From: Romanomermis culicivorax
Taxonomy: Eukaryota; Nematoda; Enoplea; Mermithida; Mermithidae
Direction of reading: 5' to 3'
NCBI GenBank assembly: GCA_963922205.1
Contig: CAWUHX010000025.1
Span: 1,178,001 to 1,242,000 of the forward strand
Length of the DNA: 64,000 bases
Part shown: piece by piece, positions 1 through 11,736 of the stretch
How the letters are laid out: every line of letters begins with the position of its first letter
How positions within the stretch are numbered: the stretch's first letter is position 1
Made by a program: the position numbers and the translations under genes
Notes under the pieces: generated by a model
The model's database searches: none
What the model was told of the DNA's origin: nothing
The model's input: only the letters and a program-made list of their open reading frames with translations

Positions 1-3000
1 TTTTGAAGATTTTCTGTGGCACCAACGGACCCGCAGAAAATACGCTGAAATCCATTAATGGACTTCTTTCAGCATTTGACACTAAACAAAAATTAAGGAA
101 AAAACAATTCGTTTGTAAAGAAACAAAGTTTTTATCTGGTGTAATATATAGGTATCCAAAAAGTGTCATGCTCGTACTCTCGAATCACTAGAGCAGCACG
201 TTTAAGCTATTGTAAACCGTAGCCCAATGTATCCATGCGGTATCTGCAAATCTGCATGAAAAAAAATAATTCAACAAAAATATCTCTTTAAAGACTGGTG
301 TTAGGCAACAACCTGTTCATTCAATAATTCTATCATTCCATAGAATCTGAATGACCAGAGAATTTTTGTTGAAATATGAACTTCCAAAAACAATCGGAAT
401 TCGGATCCTAGCTAATATGAAGCACCTAACTATATCTCTGTCACTGTTTCTCATGAAGGCACTTTGGTTGATAATCACCAAATCAGATAAGTGAAGCTCA
501 CAAATGAGTTAAATAACATAGCCTAAGAATTTTACATCTTTATGCGGACAGAATAAAGTCAATGCATATGAACCAATAAACTTGAGGTAAGCATAAAAGC
601 CTTTGTAGAAACGAGTATTAATAAACGTTTGTTGATCCGATGAAAGACACTTCTTTTTTGAATGACGAAGAACACTATCTGCTGAATACATCGTGAAACT
701 TCGCCACTGGCGAACATTTTTGCTGCTAATATATATAGGTTAGGGTAGAATCTGCACGACACATGTAAAGGGTGCTAAAGGGTCTTATAGTATGCGATTC
801 TTTTTTTAGTTAAGCAGCAGTCATGGGAAAGATAAAAGAAAAACGACGAGGCGTGGAGGGTGGTGACGGAGGATGAGATGATGAGGAAGCAGGTGGGAAA
901 CGACCAGTTCGGACTTTGTAGGAAGAAGGGTCAGGTAAACCAAGGTAAGCCTTTGCTAATAATCAATAACCAAAAATAGAGGATTTGCTAGTCAGGCAGG
1001 GCGATGGAGAGAGAAAATTTTTGCTAACAAAAACAGACTACCCTCACCCGGCCTTTTTTGGTCAAACAACAAGACACAGTTATGCAAATATAAAGCACAA
1101 AACAAAACGAAATTACAAAAGTAAGTATCATTTTATCACAAGTGTGTTTTAATAATAATAAGTTTACTGTAATTTAAGAAATAATGGATAATACCGGTTT
1201 AGCTAGATGTGTGGTATGCTATACATGACCACGTTTTTTACAAGTGTAATCTTGTGAAGGAAGAGAATGTGTTTTCGCACATCAGAGTGAAAAATGCAGA
1301 ATTCAGGCCTTGGACCCATCTCTCCTAGAAATGGTTTCCATTTTTTCCTTGAAATTTTTTCCATGGGATAACCATACTCAACAATTTTTTTTCTTATTTT
1401 CTGAAAATTTCCCACGTTTCTTAAATAGAAGTTTGAAGCTTAGAGGTATTAAATTCAACAAAAAATGGTTGTATGAAATTTATTCATTAAAAAAGATATG
1501 CTCATTAAAATTGAATTATATTATTACAACTGACATTGGCTTCTTCGTCATCATCATCGGGATTTTGGAGCACATCTGAAATGAACAAAGTTTACATAAT
1601 ATGATCTATTTGCGATTCATTTACTACCTAAAAATAATTCGTACTTTTAGAAAGCTATTTCCGTTTACTGCTGCAGCCCAATTATCAAGTTTTTGAACAA
1701 TAAATATAAAAACATCAAAATGTCTAGAACAGCTAGCTGAATTTTATAACGATTTTCTATACAAATCCAAATAATCAATGAAAATCCACATTGTGCTGTA
1801 GCATTCTGAGCATTAAAACAGTTTACTGTATTCTGTTTTTTCGAATGCTATTTTTCGAATAAAAGTAGCAAGCAAGTACTTCACAATAGGCAACTGGCTA
1901 ATGATTACTGCCCCAACACCAAGTGCAAAATTATATTTTCAGCTTTAAATGGTGCTGTAGGACCCATGTTAGGATGTTATTCCTTTGTTTACATAAAATA
2001 TTCCATTGTTTTAAGGAGATTGGATTATTTATTTTGATGCTGAACTGATTTATTCATGTAAACACAGCTTTTTGATCACCACAGGTTGAACACAACTGCT
2101 TTTTGACAATTTTGCATTAAAAAGCGGAAAATCATACCTTGAGCAAAGTGAAAAAAATAAACCATGAATTAGAACGTTCATGTCAGTAATTCGTGTGGAG
2201 TTATGGAGCAACAGATGAAATATTTTTTTATAAATATGGATTCAGATTCAGCTCCTTATGAATGTTATTTTTGATGGAAATCATTTGATTGTTGACAATC
2301 AAGAACATCTCAGGATTTAGACTTATGGGGGGCTATTAGTAGTGAAGTTCTGAAGAAGCTACTGAAAATTTTTAAATCCATAGCAGGTAGCCTGAAATTC
2401 AATCGGAGACACATATTTACCTCTTATCTAGTGCTAGAACATTTTCTGATTAACTTCTTGCAAACATTAAAAAAGATGAAGTATAAATTTAAAGTTTGTC
2501 ATTTAATTTCTGTTTTATTTTTTTCAGTATACAATAGCAACATAATCGCTTTTGATGCGAGACTTGAGCTGTATTCAGTACAATCACAAATGGTATATCC
2601 TCGCGTCACGTGTTGCTATAAATAGAATGAAAATCATAGTGATTTTGTCTTTCATTCGATTTTGTTAACTCTAAAAATGAACAGAATAAACTTATATACT
2701 TGCAGTTTCACGAATTGAAATTTTCCTTGAAGCATGGCTTAAAAATAGAGGAAAATATGAATGCCATGCTCTGAAAAAGTTACCTCCCTACAGTAATTCA
2801 GGACATTGCAGTTCATGTGGTGTTTGCTTTTAACTCTTTCCTAAAAAATGGCAGTTGAAAAAACCGACTATAAAAGAAAAACATATGTTTATATATATAT
2901 ATATATATCAGTTATCAGTAGACTTTAGACTGACAAATATGGCAAAGTTGGCCAAAATTAGAGAAAATCAAAGAATTTACGTGCCATTAATACTTCCAAA

Positions 3001-3993
3001 TTTAAATTGACTAATTCTGCATGAAATCTGTACAAAACTTTTAAGTGATCATTATCAAATTCTGAAAATAACACTGTTAAACATGTACAGATACGGCTCA
3101 TAAAAGGGTATAGAAATCTCACCACTTAAACATTGACTTGAGTCTTCATTTAGAGTCATCATATTTAGCAGCTGAAATGCTGAAATAACCTCATCATCAT
3201 TCCAAAGACGATTTTTGATATTATTGGCCATTGACTAGGCTAAATCTTGGAGGGAAAGCCTAAAGAGTTAGTTATGAAATTGTAAAAAATCATTTAAAAA
3301 AATTAGAAATTGTAAAAAAGGTATTACTTAATGTCTTCTTCTCACAAGACAATCTTATACTAGCTGTCAATGAATCTTTAAAATTGATTGATTAAATTAC
3401 CATGTTTTTCAAATGACTGATCACATAGTACACTTTTAGCAGTTAAAAACTGATCTTTGAATAGCTGGATCATATTACAGGCAAGTTTCTAAAAGCAGCA
3501 TAATGCTGTTCGAAATTTTGTAGCTGGGACATGAGGTGCACAAATTCGTTCAACAAGTTGTGTAGAAAATGGAAAAGTACCATTTTGGGAAAAAAGAGAT
3601 GACTACAAATATCACTGGATATACCACATATTGCAGGGGTAGAAGGAAACAAATTACAAAATTTCTGATGAAAGCAAGGGGGTCTTCTTTTTCATCAAAA
3701 AATTTTGAAACAATGGGCTATGATTTGACAAATTTGATTACAAAATGGAAGCATGAAAGAGAACTAAATATATAACAAATTATGTTGCCAAATTCTGATT
3801 CATATATCTGTGATATCAGATATCAATGGTATTGTGGGGCATAAAAAACACCTTTTGCAACTCATGCAAAACTCTTTTTAAATGGTGAATATTCTGATAC
3901 AATGTCATATAACTTATTGCATCATGTAAGTTGTTTGGCAAATGTTATATATTTTTTAAAACATAACATTTAGCAAATAAATTTTTCTATTTA
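1..3993. other. AT-rich intergenic sequence
   Basis: No convincing gene is visible. The short open frames lack family motifs and are interrupted by AT-rich sequence. Local items are a short (TA)n run near 2890-2908 and a GC-richer patch at 810-944 with a good acceptor-like pyrimidine tract ending in AG at 809 and a donor-like AAG/GTAAGC at 944/945. All three frames of that patch contain stops, so it is at best a non-coding exon. Confidence 0.6.
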
Positions 3994-4443
3994 TGTCAGA
4001 ATATGCAAAAATTTATATCTACAGTATGAAACTATGCATGCAAGAACATATTTCGCTTTTTCCTTCCTGTAAATTTTGGTCCACATATTTTTATTTTTCT
4101 TTATCAGTTCGTCTCGAGTCTAAGTTTTACATCTATGACCTTTCTAAAAGCATTTTCGGTTTATTTAGCTAAATGTTTGACCATGTTATCTCTTGTGACC
4201 CGCTTTCTGACCATAACTTTATGTTACGATAACGGAAATGCAGTTTTGGGTTTTTGTATAAATACCGATTTTGGTCATGCTACGATTCATTATGATTATT
4301 TTATCATTAATTTTCGCCTGTACTATATTTTCGGTGGAAACTTGCATTTTTTCGCCCCTATTTGACGTACCAAATAAAGTTATATTTTTCGGGATTCGAC
4401 TTTGCTTATCAAGAAGTAAGAACCTGTGTCACAGGGTGTGACA
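3994..4443 (+). repeat. 5' LTR of the gag-only element
   Basis: The 450-bp repeat is nearly identical to 6474-6923. It contains TATAAATA at 4257-4264 and AATAAA at 4373-4378, giving a credible U3-R-U5 layout with transcription starting about 4285-4290. Its 3' end contains a 6-bp stem palindrome, CCTGTG-T-CACAGG. The sequence just inside it begins TGGCGAGGCTGG at 4450 and is the likely tRNA primer-binding site, but I cannot assign the tRNA. Confidence 0.93.
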
Positions 4444-4529
4444 AATCTTGGCGAGGCTGGCAGGCCCTGCTCGTTTTCCCTTTTATGTGGGTTCAGGTAT
4501 GTCCGTTTGTTTTCTTTTGTTGTTCGAAA

Positions 4530-5350
4530 ATCAGGGATTTTTGAATATTCTCTTTGAAATCAGGGATTTCATTGTTTTTTCTTTAGAAACAGGGTTTCTA
4601 AGAAGTCGTCAATTGCTATTGAAATCAGGGATTTCATTGTTTTTTCTTTAGAAACAAGGTTTCTAAGAAGTCGTCAAGTGCTATTGAAATCAGGGATTTC
4701 ATTGCTTTTTCTTTAGAAACAGGGTTTCTAGGAAGTTGTCAATTGCTATTGAAATCAGGGATTTCATTGCTTTTTCTTTAGAAACAGGGTTTCTAAGAAG
4801 TCGTCAATTGCTATTGAAATCAGGGATTTCATTGCTTTTTCTTTAGAAACAGGGTTTCTAAGAAGTCGTCAAGTGCTATTGAAATCAGGGATTTCATTGC
4901 TTTTTCTTTAGAAACAGGGTTTCTAAAAGTCATCAATTTCTATTGAAATCAGGGATTTCATTGCTTTTTCTTTAGAAACAGGGTTTCTAAAAGTCGTCAA
5001 TTTCTATTGAAATCAGGGATTTCATTGCTTTTTCTTTAGAAACAGGGTTTCTAAGAATCGTCAATTTCTATTGAAATCAGGGATTTCATTGCTTTTTCTT
5101 TAGAAACAGGGTTTCTAAAAGTCGTCAATTTCTATTGAAATCAGGGATTTCATTGCTTTTTCTTTAGAAACAGGGTTTCTAAAAATCGTCAATTTCTATT
5201 GAAATCAGGAATTTCATTGCTTTTTCTTTAGAAACAGGGTTTCTAAAAGTCGTCAATTGCTATTGAAATCAGGGATTTCTTACGTTTTCTTCATAGAAAC
5301 AGGGTTTCTAAACGTAACGATAGTAATTATTACTGAAATCAGGGATTTCA
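4530..5350 (+). repeat. 65-bp tandem array of perfect hairpins in retroelement leader
   Basis: About 12 copies of a 65-bp unit lie between the 5' LTR and gag. Every unit carries two perfect short inverted repeats with the same three-base loop: GAAATC-AGG-GATTTC, and TTAGAAAC-AGG-GTTTCTAA. Counting by eye gives 13 copies of the first and 12 of the second. In unit 2 the second loop is AAG but its stem is intact. The last hairpin has an added outer stem, TACGTTT (5281-5287) with AAACGTA (5310-5316). Transcribed, this would be a row of about 25 small stem-loops in the untranslated leader. Confidence 0.93.
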
Positions 5351-5550
5351 TTAATAAAATTCTTGGGCATTGTTGGAATTTTCCAATTGATTCCCCCTTT
5401 TATTGAAATTAATTTTTTGAACAGGGTTCAACACGGACAAATCTAGGCCCACTGAACACGCTACATTCGAGCAGATTGTTAAAAAAAGCAAAGGAATCTT
5501 TCGATTTGAAACATACAACACGAAGTGCATCAAAATCTAAAGTTAAAAAC

Positions 5551-6456
5551 ATGCCTTTTGATGACGATCAGGCCAGGGCTCTGGAACGGACGGTAAAAAG
5601 AGCATTCGATGACGTTACTCAACCCATAAGAGATGGACTGGAAAATTTGAGAGTTAAATTGGAAGAAACGGAAAGTGCAAATGAAGCAAATTTAAGACAG
5701 TCCTTTCACCGTTATAATCCATTCATGAACTTCAGGCCTCCACCTCCATTTTCCGGAAGTTTTGGAGAATCATTTTCTGAATGGATCCAAAAATTGAATC
5801 ATTTTATGATTTTACAAAGTGTTAATGATAACGATGATCTGTATAAAGTTGCTTATTTGGAATCAAACCTGACTGGTTCAGCACTTGCTTCTTTGCATGG
5901 GCTGCAAAAAACGTTACAACAAACTAATTTTGCTTCTTTGGTTCAAGGCTTGAAGGGCGTGTATCCAGATGATAAGGATAGTGATCTACATCAACAGCTT
6001 TTGTACGATTGTAAACAAAAGAAGTCTGAATCAGTTGTTGAATTTTTCGATAAATTAAGAAAATTGGCTAAATCTGCATACCCAACTTTATCTGATGATG
6101 CTAGAGATCAACTTTTAAAGCCGATTTTAGTAAGAGGAGTAAAAACGGATATTTAGGAAGGAATTAAGTATCCAGAATTAATGACCCTAACTGATGCAGT
6201 TAAAATGGCTAGGTACATTGAGTCACAAGTTTTCCGTGATGATGTGAATTTTGACCCAATTTCTAACATTAATTCAAATTTAGAAATAACGTCAGTTAAG
6301 GATTTAGAAGAAGAATTGAAAGATATTAAAAATTTGTTACGACTGGCTTTCGACAAAACGAGATCAACTATGCCCAAGATTATCAACGGCTACATTCCGT
6401 ACCCTGGAAATGACACCTTGGAAGAAGAGGCCAATTCATCAAATGAGGACGTTTGA
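5551..6456 (+). pseudogene. gag: Gag of the gag-only element, interrupted by one in-frame stop
   Basis: This encodes a Ty3/gypsy-type Gag (retrotransposon gag domain), the structural protein that packages element RNA into cytoplasmic particles. The frame runs from ATG 5551, although it is open back to about 5476. An acidic/coiled N-terminus is followed by a proline-rich FRPPPPFSGSFGESFSEW stretch and the helical capsid-like core around LESNLTGSALASL and LYDCKQKKSESVVEFFDKL. A TAG at 6154-6156 interrupts the frame, which then continues unchanged to TGA at 6454-6456. The single stop could be a nonsense mutation or, less likely, a read-through site. There is no zinc knuckle and no pol. The gene ends about 18 bases before the 3' LTR, so nothing else is encoded. 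Confidence 0.85.
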
Positions 6457-6460
6457 ACCA

Positions 6461-6473
6461 CTAAGGAGGGCCG
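6461..6473 (+). promoter_or_regulatory. Polypurine tract before 3' LTR
   Basis: The purine-rich CTAAGGAGGGCCG abuts the TG start of the 3' LTR at 6474. This is the expected position of the plus-strand primer for reverse transcription. Confidence 0.75.
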
Positions 6474-6923
6474 TGTCAGAATATGCAAAAATTTATATCT
6501 ACAGTATGAAACTATGCATGCAAGAACATATTTCGCTTTTTCCTTCGTGTAACTTTTGGTCCACATATTTTTATTTTTCTTTATCAGTTCGTCTTGAGTC
6601 TAAGTTTTACATCTATGACCTTTCTAAAAGCATTTTCGGTTTACTTAGCTAAATGTTTGACCATGTTATCTCTTGTGACCCGCTTTCTGACCATAACTTC
6701 ATGTTACGATAACGGAAATGCAGTTTTGGGTTTTTGTATAAATACCGATTTTGGTCATGCTACAATTCATTATGATTATTTTATCATTAATTTTCGCCTG
6801 TACTATATTTTCGGTGGAAACTTGCATTTTTTCGCCCCTATTTGACGTACCAAATAAAGTTATATTTTTCGGGATTCGACTTTGCTTATCAAGAAGTAAG
6901 AACCTGTGTCACAGGGTGTGACA
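6474..6923 (+). repeat. 3' LTR of the gag-only element
   Basis: This is the second 450-bp copy, with about six substitutions relative to 3994-4443. TATA (6737-6744) and AATAAA (6853-6858) motifs sit at the same offsets as in the 5' copy. Confidence 0.93.
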
Positions 6924-8391
6924 TTCAAACTAATAACTTTAAAAGAATCTATTAAAGGCAAATTTTCACATTAGAATATTCAATTATAATCTAAAATGAA
7001 CTTATACCCAAATTGAGATCATAAGAGTTGAACTACACTAGTTCCAGCCCATTGACACTGATGACTGATGCCACTAAAGAAGTGAACATGAAAATTCATT
7101 ATTTGTCCAACAAGATGAATTGTAGTCAGGAACCTACCTGGAAAACTCATGAAGACTTGACAATGCATGCCATGTCAAAGATCTTGCCATGTCGTAATAA
7201 CTTTTAGCAATCAAGAAAGCATCAAGACTGTTATCGAATTGCGAAATACAGCATGTCCCACAAACAAGGATACTCTACATATAGTTAGATTGTCATCTAA
7301 CTGAATGCATACATTAAGCAATAATGCTGGGTGAACATAAATTGGAACAAAAATATGTGAGCATGTTCCAAACAACTCCAATAAATTTTATTTCTGAAAT
7401 TCGATTTATTTTAAAAAGGTAAAACCTCAAAAAAGCTTTAAACTTTTATACATGAAACTTTTTGTAAAGTTTTATTTGTAAAAGTTTCAAAATTTCACTT
7501 GTAGAAATTTTTGGACAACAAAACTAGTGTCCCAAACAGATCAAATGGTGTCTCAAGGAAATAGTGTCCTGAGACAATAAAAATTGTGTCCCAAAACAAT
7601 GCCCAGGCACAGGATATCCACAAAATTTGTGTAATAAAACAAATAAAATTATGAAAAATTTTACACAAATTTTAAATCAAAATTATTTGGGGCAATCAAA
7701 GTTGTGTCCTGAAAACAAAGCATAAGCACAATACCACTTTCTTTTGCCCTGAAAACAAAGCTTAAGCACAATTACTACTTTACAAAACTAAAAGTGATAA
7801 AGTTTTCTGGTATACCCTTACTAGACTAGGACGAATAGCTTACAATGAAAAATTGAAAAAGTAGTAATACAGATGAATACCATAGATGTTATATACTGTG
7901 CATAATAACCTAGTGTGAAATTAAAAGTTTTGAAATTAGACATCTAATATAATATTACAAGCTCATTAACTACTAGAAATTTGTTAGTACAAAAAAAATT
8001 TCCTCTTCCATAACAAGGAGGCCTTTCAAAAATTGCCCCCTCTCAACTGCATGCAATGAAAGGAAGGCGGCAAAACCTTCCCACATTCTCTTTTCTTACA
8101 TGCATATGTACAAGATCCATCAAAACTGATCAGTTATGGTCAAATATTGTCTGACTTGAACATAAAAAAAGAAAAGAAGTCTGCAGAATATCAAATATCA
8201 TTCTAACAGGTTCGTACAGTAGTAGTGTGACTACTGCATTCTACATCATGCAATTGACCAGAGTGACTACTATGCTGTTAATGTTTGTTCAAGGCTTTTT
8301 ATATAAAGGCATTTAGAATGTAAAAAATATAAAAACTACAGCTATCAAATTTTAGCTTTGAGCTAGTACTGGTTTGAAACTATGGGAGTAT
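6924..8391. other. AT-rich intergenic sequence
   Basis: No gene is recognised. A short imperfect duplication around CCTGAAAACAAAGC, followed by TAAGCACAAT, occurs at about 7708-7732 and 7749-7773. Confidence 0.6.
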
Positions 8392-8396
8392 GTTAA

Positions 8397-8683
8397 TGCT
8401 GTGTTTGCATGTGTACATCATGCTGGTGCATGTGCATATAGTTTTTGGGCATGCAAATTATGCCCATGAGGGCTATGTAAATTTATACGTGTGTTGTTTT
8501 CTGTGTATAAATAGTTGGGCCTTTCGCCAACTATTCATTCCTCTCTTATCGTCTTCTTTTCATCTTTGTTTACCATCCTTGTTTATATGTGAATAAATGC
8601 AAATCGGCCAGTATAACGGATACCCCCGCTACATTGTATGTGTGGGCGGCCAGTAGAGGATGAACCTACTGACCCCCACAACA
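8397..8683 (+). mobile_element. Solo LTR with 5-bp target duplication
   Basis: A 287-bp sequence starts TGCTGTG, ends CACAACA and is flanked on both sides by GTTAA (8392-8396 and 8684-8688). It contains TATAAATAG at 8506-8514 and AATAAA at 8592-8597, with about 85 bp between them, as in a compact LTR. No internal retroelement sequence adjoins it, so it is best read as a solo LTR left by recombination between two LTRs. Family unknown; it does not match the other LTRs here. Confidence 0.75.
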
Positions 8684-8850
8684 GTTAATGTGAAATATTA
8701 AATCAGAAGATTTGAAAACAGAAACCAGTAGTTTGTTATATTTTTGTGTGCTAGGCTTGCAGTGAAACAAATGAAAATTGAAAAAAATTCCTAGTGGAAA
8801 TTTCATAAGAGTACAGGAAGAAATCCAGGGGCCTGGAAAAAATCCAGGGG

Positions 8851-9860
8851 GCTGGTATTACTATAAAGCTGGAGCTTAAGTCTGAGCTGGAGCTTAAAAT
8901 TGTCTTGGTTAAGCTGGGGCTCAAGTCTGTATTACTAAAAGTTAAGCCGGTGCTGAGCAAGAGAGATGAGTTAAGCTGCAACATAACTACATTTTTATAT
9001 CTTTTGTGTGTAAACTTAAGACAGAACTTGGTTAAGCTACAGCTCAAGCTGGTATTACTAAGAAGTTCAGCTGCAGCTTAGCAAAGCTGTTGCTGAACAC
9101 CAGCTTAAGTTCCAGCTTAACATTTTCATGTGTTTTGCATTGGAAGTTAAGTTGTAGCTTAACTTTTTGCATCAACATTTTTTTGGGCCTCTACAATGTT
9201 CATTAGTTTATTGTGTCTCTATGATGTTCATTTTATTCTTAGTGCATAATCCGACAACATTTGCATTGAACATATTGAAAAATACTAACATGGATAGCAT
9301 ATATATATAAATGAAGCGGTTAGTCATAATCAATTTTCTAGGAAAAGTTTTGCAATTTTTGTCCTCATCTTTTTTGTTGTCACTCTCTTGTCCTTGCTTT
9401 TTGTGGTCATTTTTGTCATCAAAATTTCGTTAATTTATTCATTCATCGATTCTCTTACAGATCTTAATGAAAACGAAAAATGAAAAAGTAATTAATGGAA
9501 AATGTGATTTCTTGACATGCTCTTTCATCAAGCAATATGACAAAACGATCAGTCATTATTGTATAACAACACAAAATACGAACTTAAGACAGCTACCCCC
9601 CAGTGTTAACTTTTTCACATTAAGCTTCAGCTTAAGCTATAGCTCAACTTTCGTGATACTGGTCAGACTTAAGCTCCAGCTTAACGTTTGAATGGACTTA
9701 AGTCCATGATTTAAGTTTGAATCTTAAGTTTCTTGTGCAGCTGCAGCTACTGGCCAAGCTGGTGCTCAGCTGGAACTTGACTTTTTTATATGTTATAACA
9801 TTGAAGAGACTTAAGTTGCATTTTAAGCTCCAGCTTAAGTGGCAATAGTAATACTAGCTG
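8851..9860. repeat. Fold-back, palindrome-rich repeat
   Basis: The ends are inverted copies: GCTGGTATTACTAT at 8851 and, read on the other strand, GCTAGTATTACTAT ending at 9860. The inside repeats variants of the near-palindrome TTAAGCTGGAGCTTAA many times in two clusters (about 8866-9155 and 9615-9840), separated by ordinary AT-rich sequence. There is no coding capacity. A non-autonomous fold-back or MITE-like DNA element fits best. I could not find a clear target duplication. Confidence 0.6.
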
Positions 9861-10737
9861 TAGGGTTTTATGTAATTTGTAATTCTAGAAATGACTTGAA
9901 GAAAAAACTTTGCTCATCTGCATCAAAACTTTCAGGGGAAGAATGACTGTGGCCTTTATCAATTTTTATATATTTTGTAAACTACTGCATTAATGTTATA
10001 ATTTAATTGTATTTAAATGTTTTCTATTTTAATTCCATTATAGCAAAGGCTACGACTTTCATTTATTATGCAAATTTAGCTTTTATTTTGTTGCAACCAA
10101 CAATGTCCTGTTCTAAACAGGGTATAAAGGAATGTAAAGGACTTGTATATCAATATAATTTTCATCCATTTATGTTTTTTATAATATGCTTTCACTGTCT
10201 GATGGATCACATAGCTGTTTGTGACTTACAGTTGAGGAGTGACATGTAGATGATCGTGTTAACAACAACTGAAGCCACATGGGCACTGTTTATTGATCTG
10301 CAGTACACATAGCCGAGCATGAATGTTTTGTGTCATCATCTGCTTAATGAGGTCAAAAACATAACAAAACGTTTCAGTTTTATTTTTTAGCAATTTGGAG
10401 TGAGAATGGCATGTGAATTTTAATATTTTATCTGTAAATATCACATGTTTCTACTTACAAGATTGTAAAAGCACCTATTGACATTTTTAGGTTGTCTTCC
10501 TTGCACAATGATGATTCTCAATAAGGATGCTAATGTATCATCAAAAATTTACTCTCAACATTACTATTTTATAAATAACTTGTGTTCAAACTTCGATTCA
10601 TTATGGATAGTTGACTGCTGTAGGTTTTGAATAGTGCTGACTTATGATATTGTAACCTTCTTGAGCATTGGTGGCAGCATCCTTGTAAAAAATTTGAGAA
10701 TTTTGAAATCCCATGTTTACCAACATTCTAGATAAAG
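9861..10737. other. AT-rich intergenic sequence
   Basis: I see no gene, repeat or RNA feature I can support. Confidence 0.6.
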
Positions 10738-11235
10738 TGTTGTATTTAAAAATATGGTCGGGGCTTTGGATGAAGGAAGGCAGGTGTTGGGTCCAGGGAT
10801 CGTCCTTAATGCATGTGTTTCATGCACCCACACTTACCTGATAAACTAACTTCTTAAAGTACTTAAACCCCACAGTAAAATAATCCAAATTAGAAAACCT
10901 TCAGTTTCCTAATTTGAATTCCCAATGAGCTAAATCCAAAAGAGGATACTTTCCTCCTGATTATTTTACCTACGAAAAACAACACACTTACGTACACAAA
11001 CAATGCATGGTGGGAATATAACGAAAGAGTCCAATGTGCTGGGAAATACGATGAGATGCACAGGGAAACGAAACTAGTAGACAAAAATATATCAATAATA
11101 CAGCACAGGAGAGCTCACCACAGTAAGACGCCCCTCGATGGTCCACATGGCTCACTCCGATTCGAACCTGTGTGCGTCTTTGAACAATCAACAAACTTTT
11201 TATGAAAATCCTAAAATCGGCGGAAACACACTACA
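10738..11235 (-). repeat. 3' LTR of gypsy element A
   Basis: This direct repeat of 23096-23614 reads TGTAGTGTG...CAACA on the minus strand. Numerous substitutions and small indels separate it from the 5' copy, so the insertion is old. Confidence 0.88.
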
Positions 11236-11253
11236 ACACCCCTCCCCCCTTGC
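11236..11253 (-). promoter_or_regulatory. Polypurine tract of gypsy element A
   Basis: On the minus strand the run AAGGGGGGAGGGGTG directly precedes the TGTAG start of the 3' LTR. This fixes both the element's orientation and the LTR boundary. Confidence 0.8.
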
Positions 11254-11736
11254 AGTAGATCACCCTAAGCGATCGTCACAACACAAACAAGACTGGCAAG
11301 AGGAAAGGGACTCTGCCATTACAGGCCGTCACCAGGGTGGCCGAAGTGACCTTCAGGGGTACACAGTGGGGCCGACGGAGTCGTTGTAGTGTGACACGCA
11401 GGGTGAGACCTCCCAACTCAGTCCGCAATTAGTGAGGCTGGAGCGCATCAGCATACAAGTCCATGCGGATGGGAGGCTGAGGCCCACCACTACGATCAGG
11501 GGGGCTCCCAGAGCAAAAAAACAAGATGTGATGATGCAGCCACGGGGATGGGACAATTTGACGAGGGTGAGGGCATTTGGGAGTAGAACATTTCCGAGCA
11601 TCTTACTGTAATGGATAGGCAACGGCTGCATGATGGTGAGAAAAACTAGTACAAACAATAAAGCATGTGAAAACAAGATTAGCAAAAAACAACCAGAGAA
11701 AAAATAGAAGGTGAGAAAAACAAAAACAAAACGAAA

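Larger units (their letters stand above)
3994..6923 (+). mobile_element. Gag-only non-autonomous LTR retrotransposon
   Basis: Two 450-bp direct repeats that start TGTCAG and end GTGACA enclose a 2.0-kb interior. The interior holds a tandem hairpin array, one gag gene and a purine-rich tract directly before the 3' LTR. There is no room for, and no trace of, protease, reverse transcriptase, RNase H or integrase, so the element must borrow pol functions in trans. The LTRs differ at about six positions by eye, so the insertion is fairly recent. I see no matching target duplication: flanks are ATTTA on the left and TTCAA on the right. Its LTRs match neither gypsy element elsewhere in the window. 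The layout resembles the gag-carrying non-autonomous elements (TR-GAG) described in plants. Confidence 0.9.

Noticed and set aside
810-944. Possible host coding exon with good splice-like ends
   Set aside because: All three frames contain stops. No homology recognised; at most a non-coding exon.
4135-4365. 76-codon frame in the 5' LTR and its twin at 6594
   Set aside because: Lies across the LTR promoter and polyadenylation region; chance frame duplicated with the LTR.
4530-5350. CRISPR array
   Set aside because: The 65-bp units are contiguous with no unique spacers, the palindromes are within the unit, and the context is a eukaryotic LTR element.
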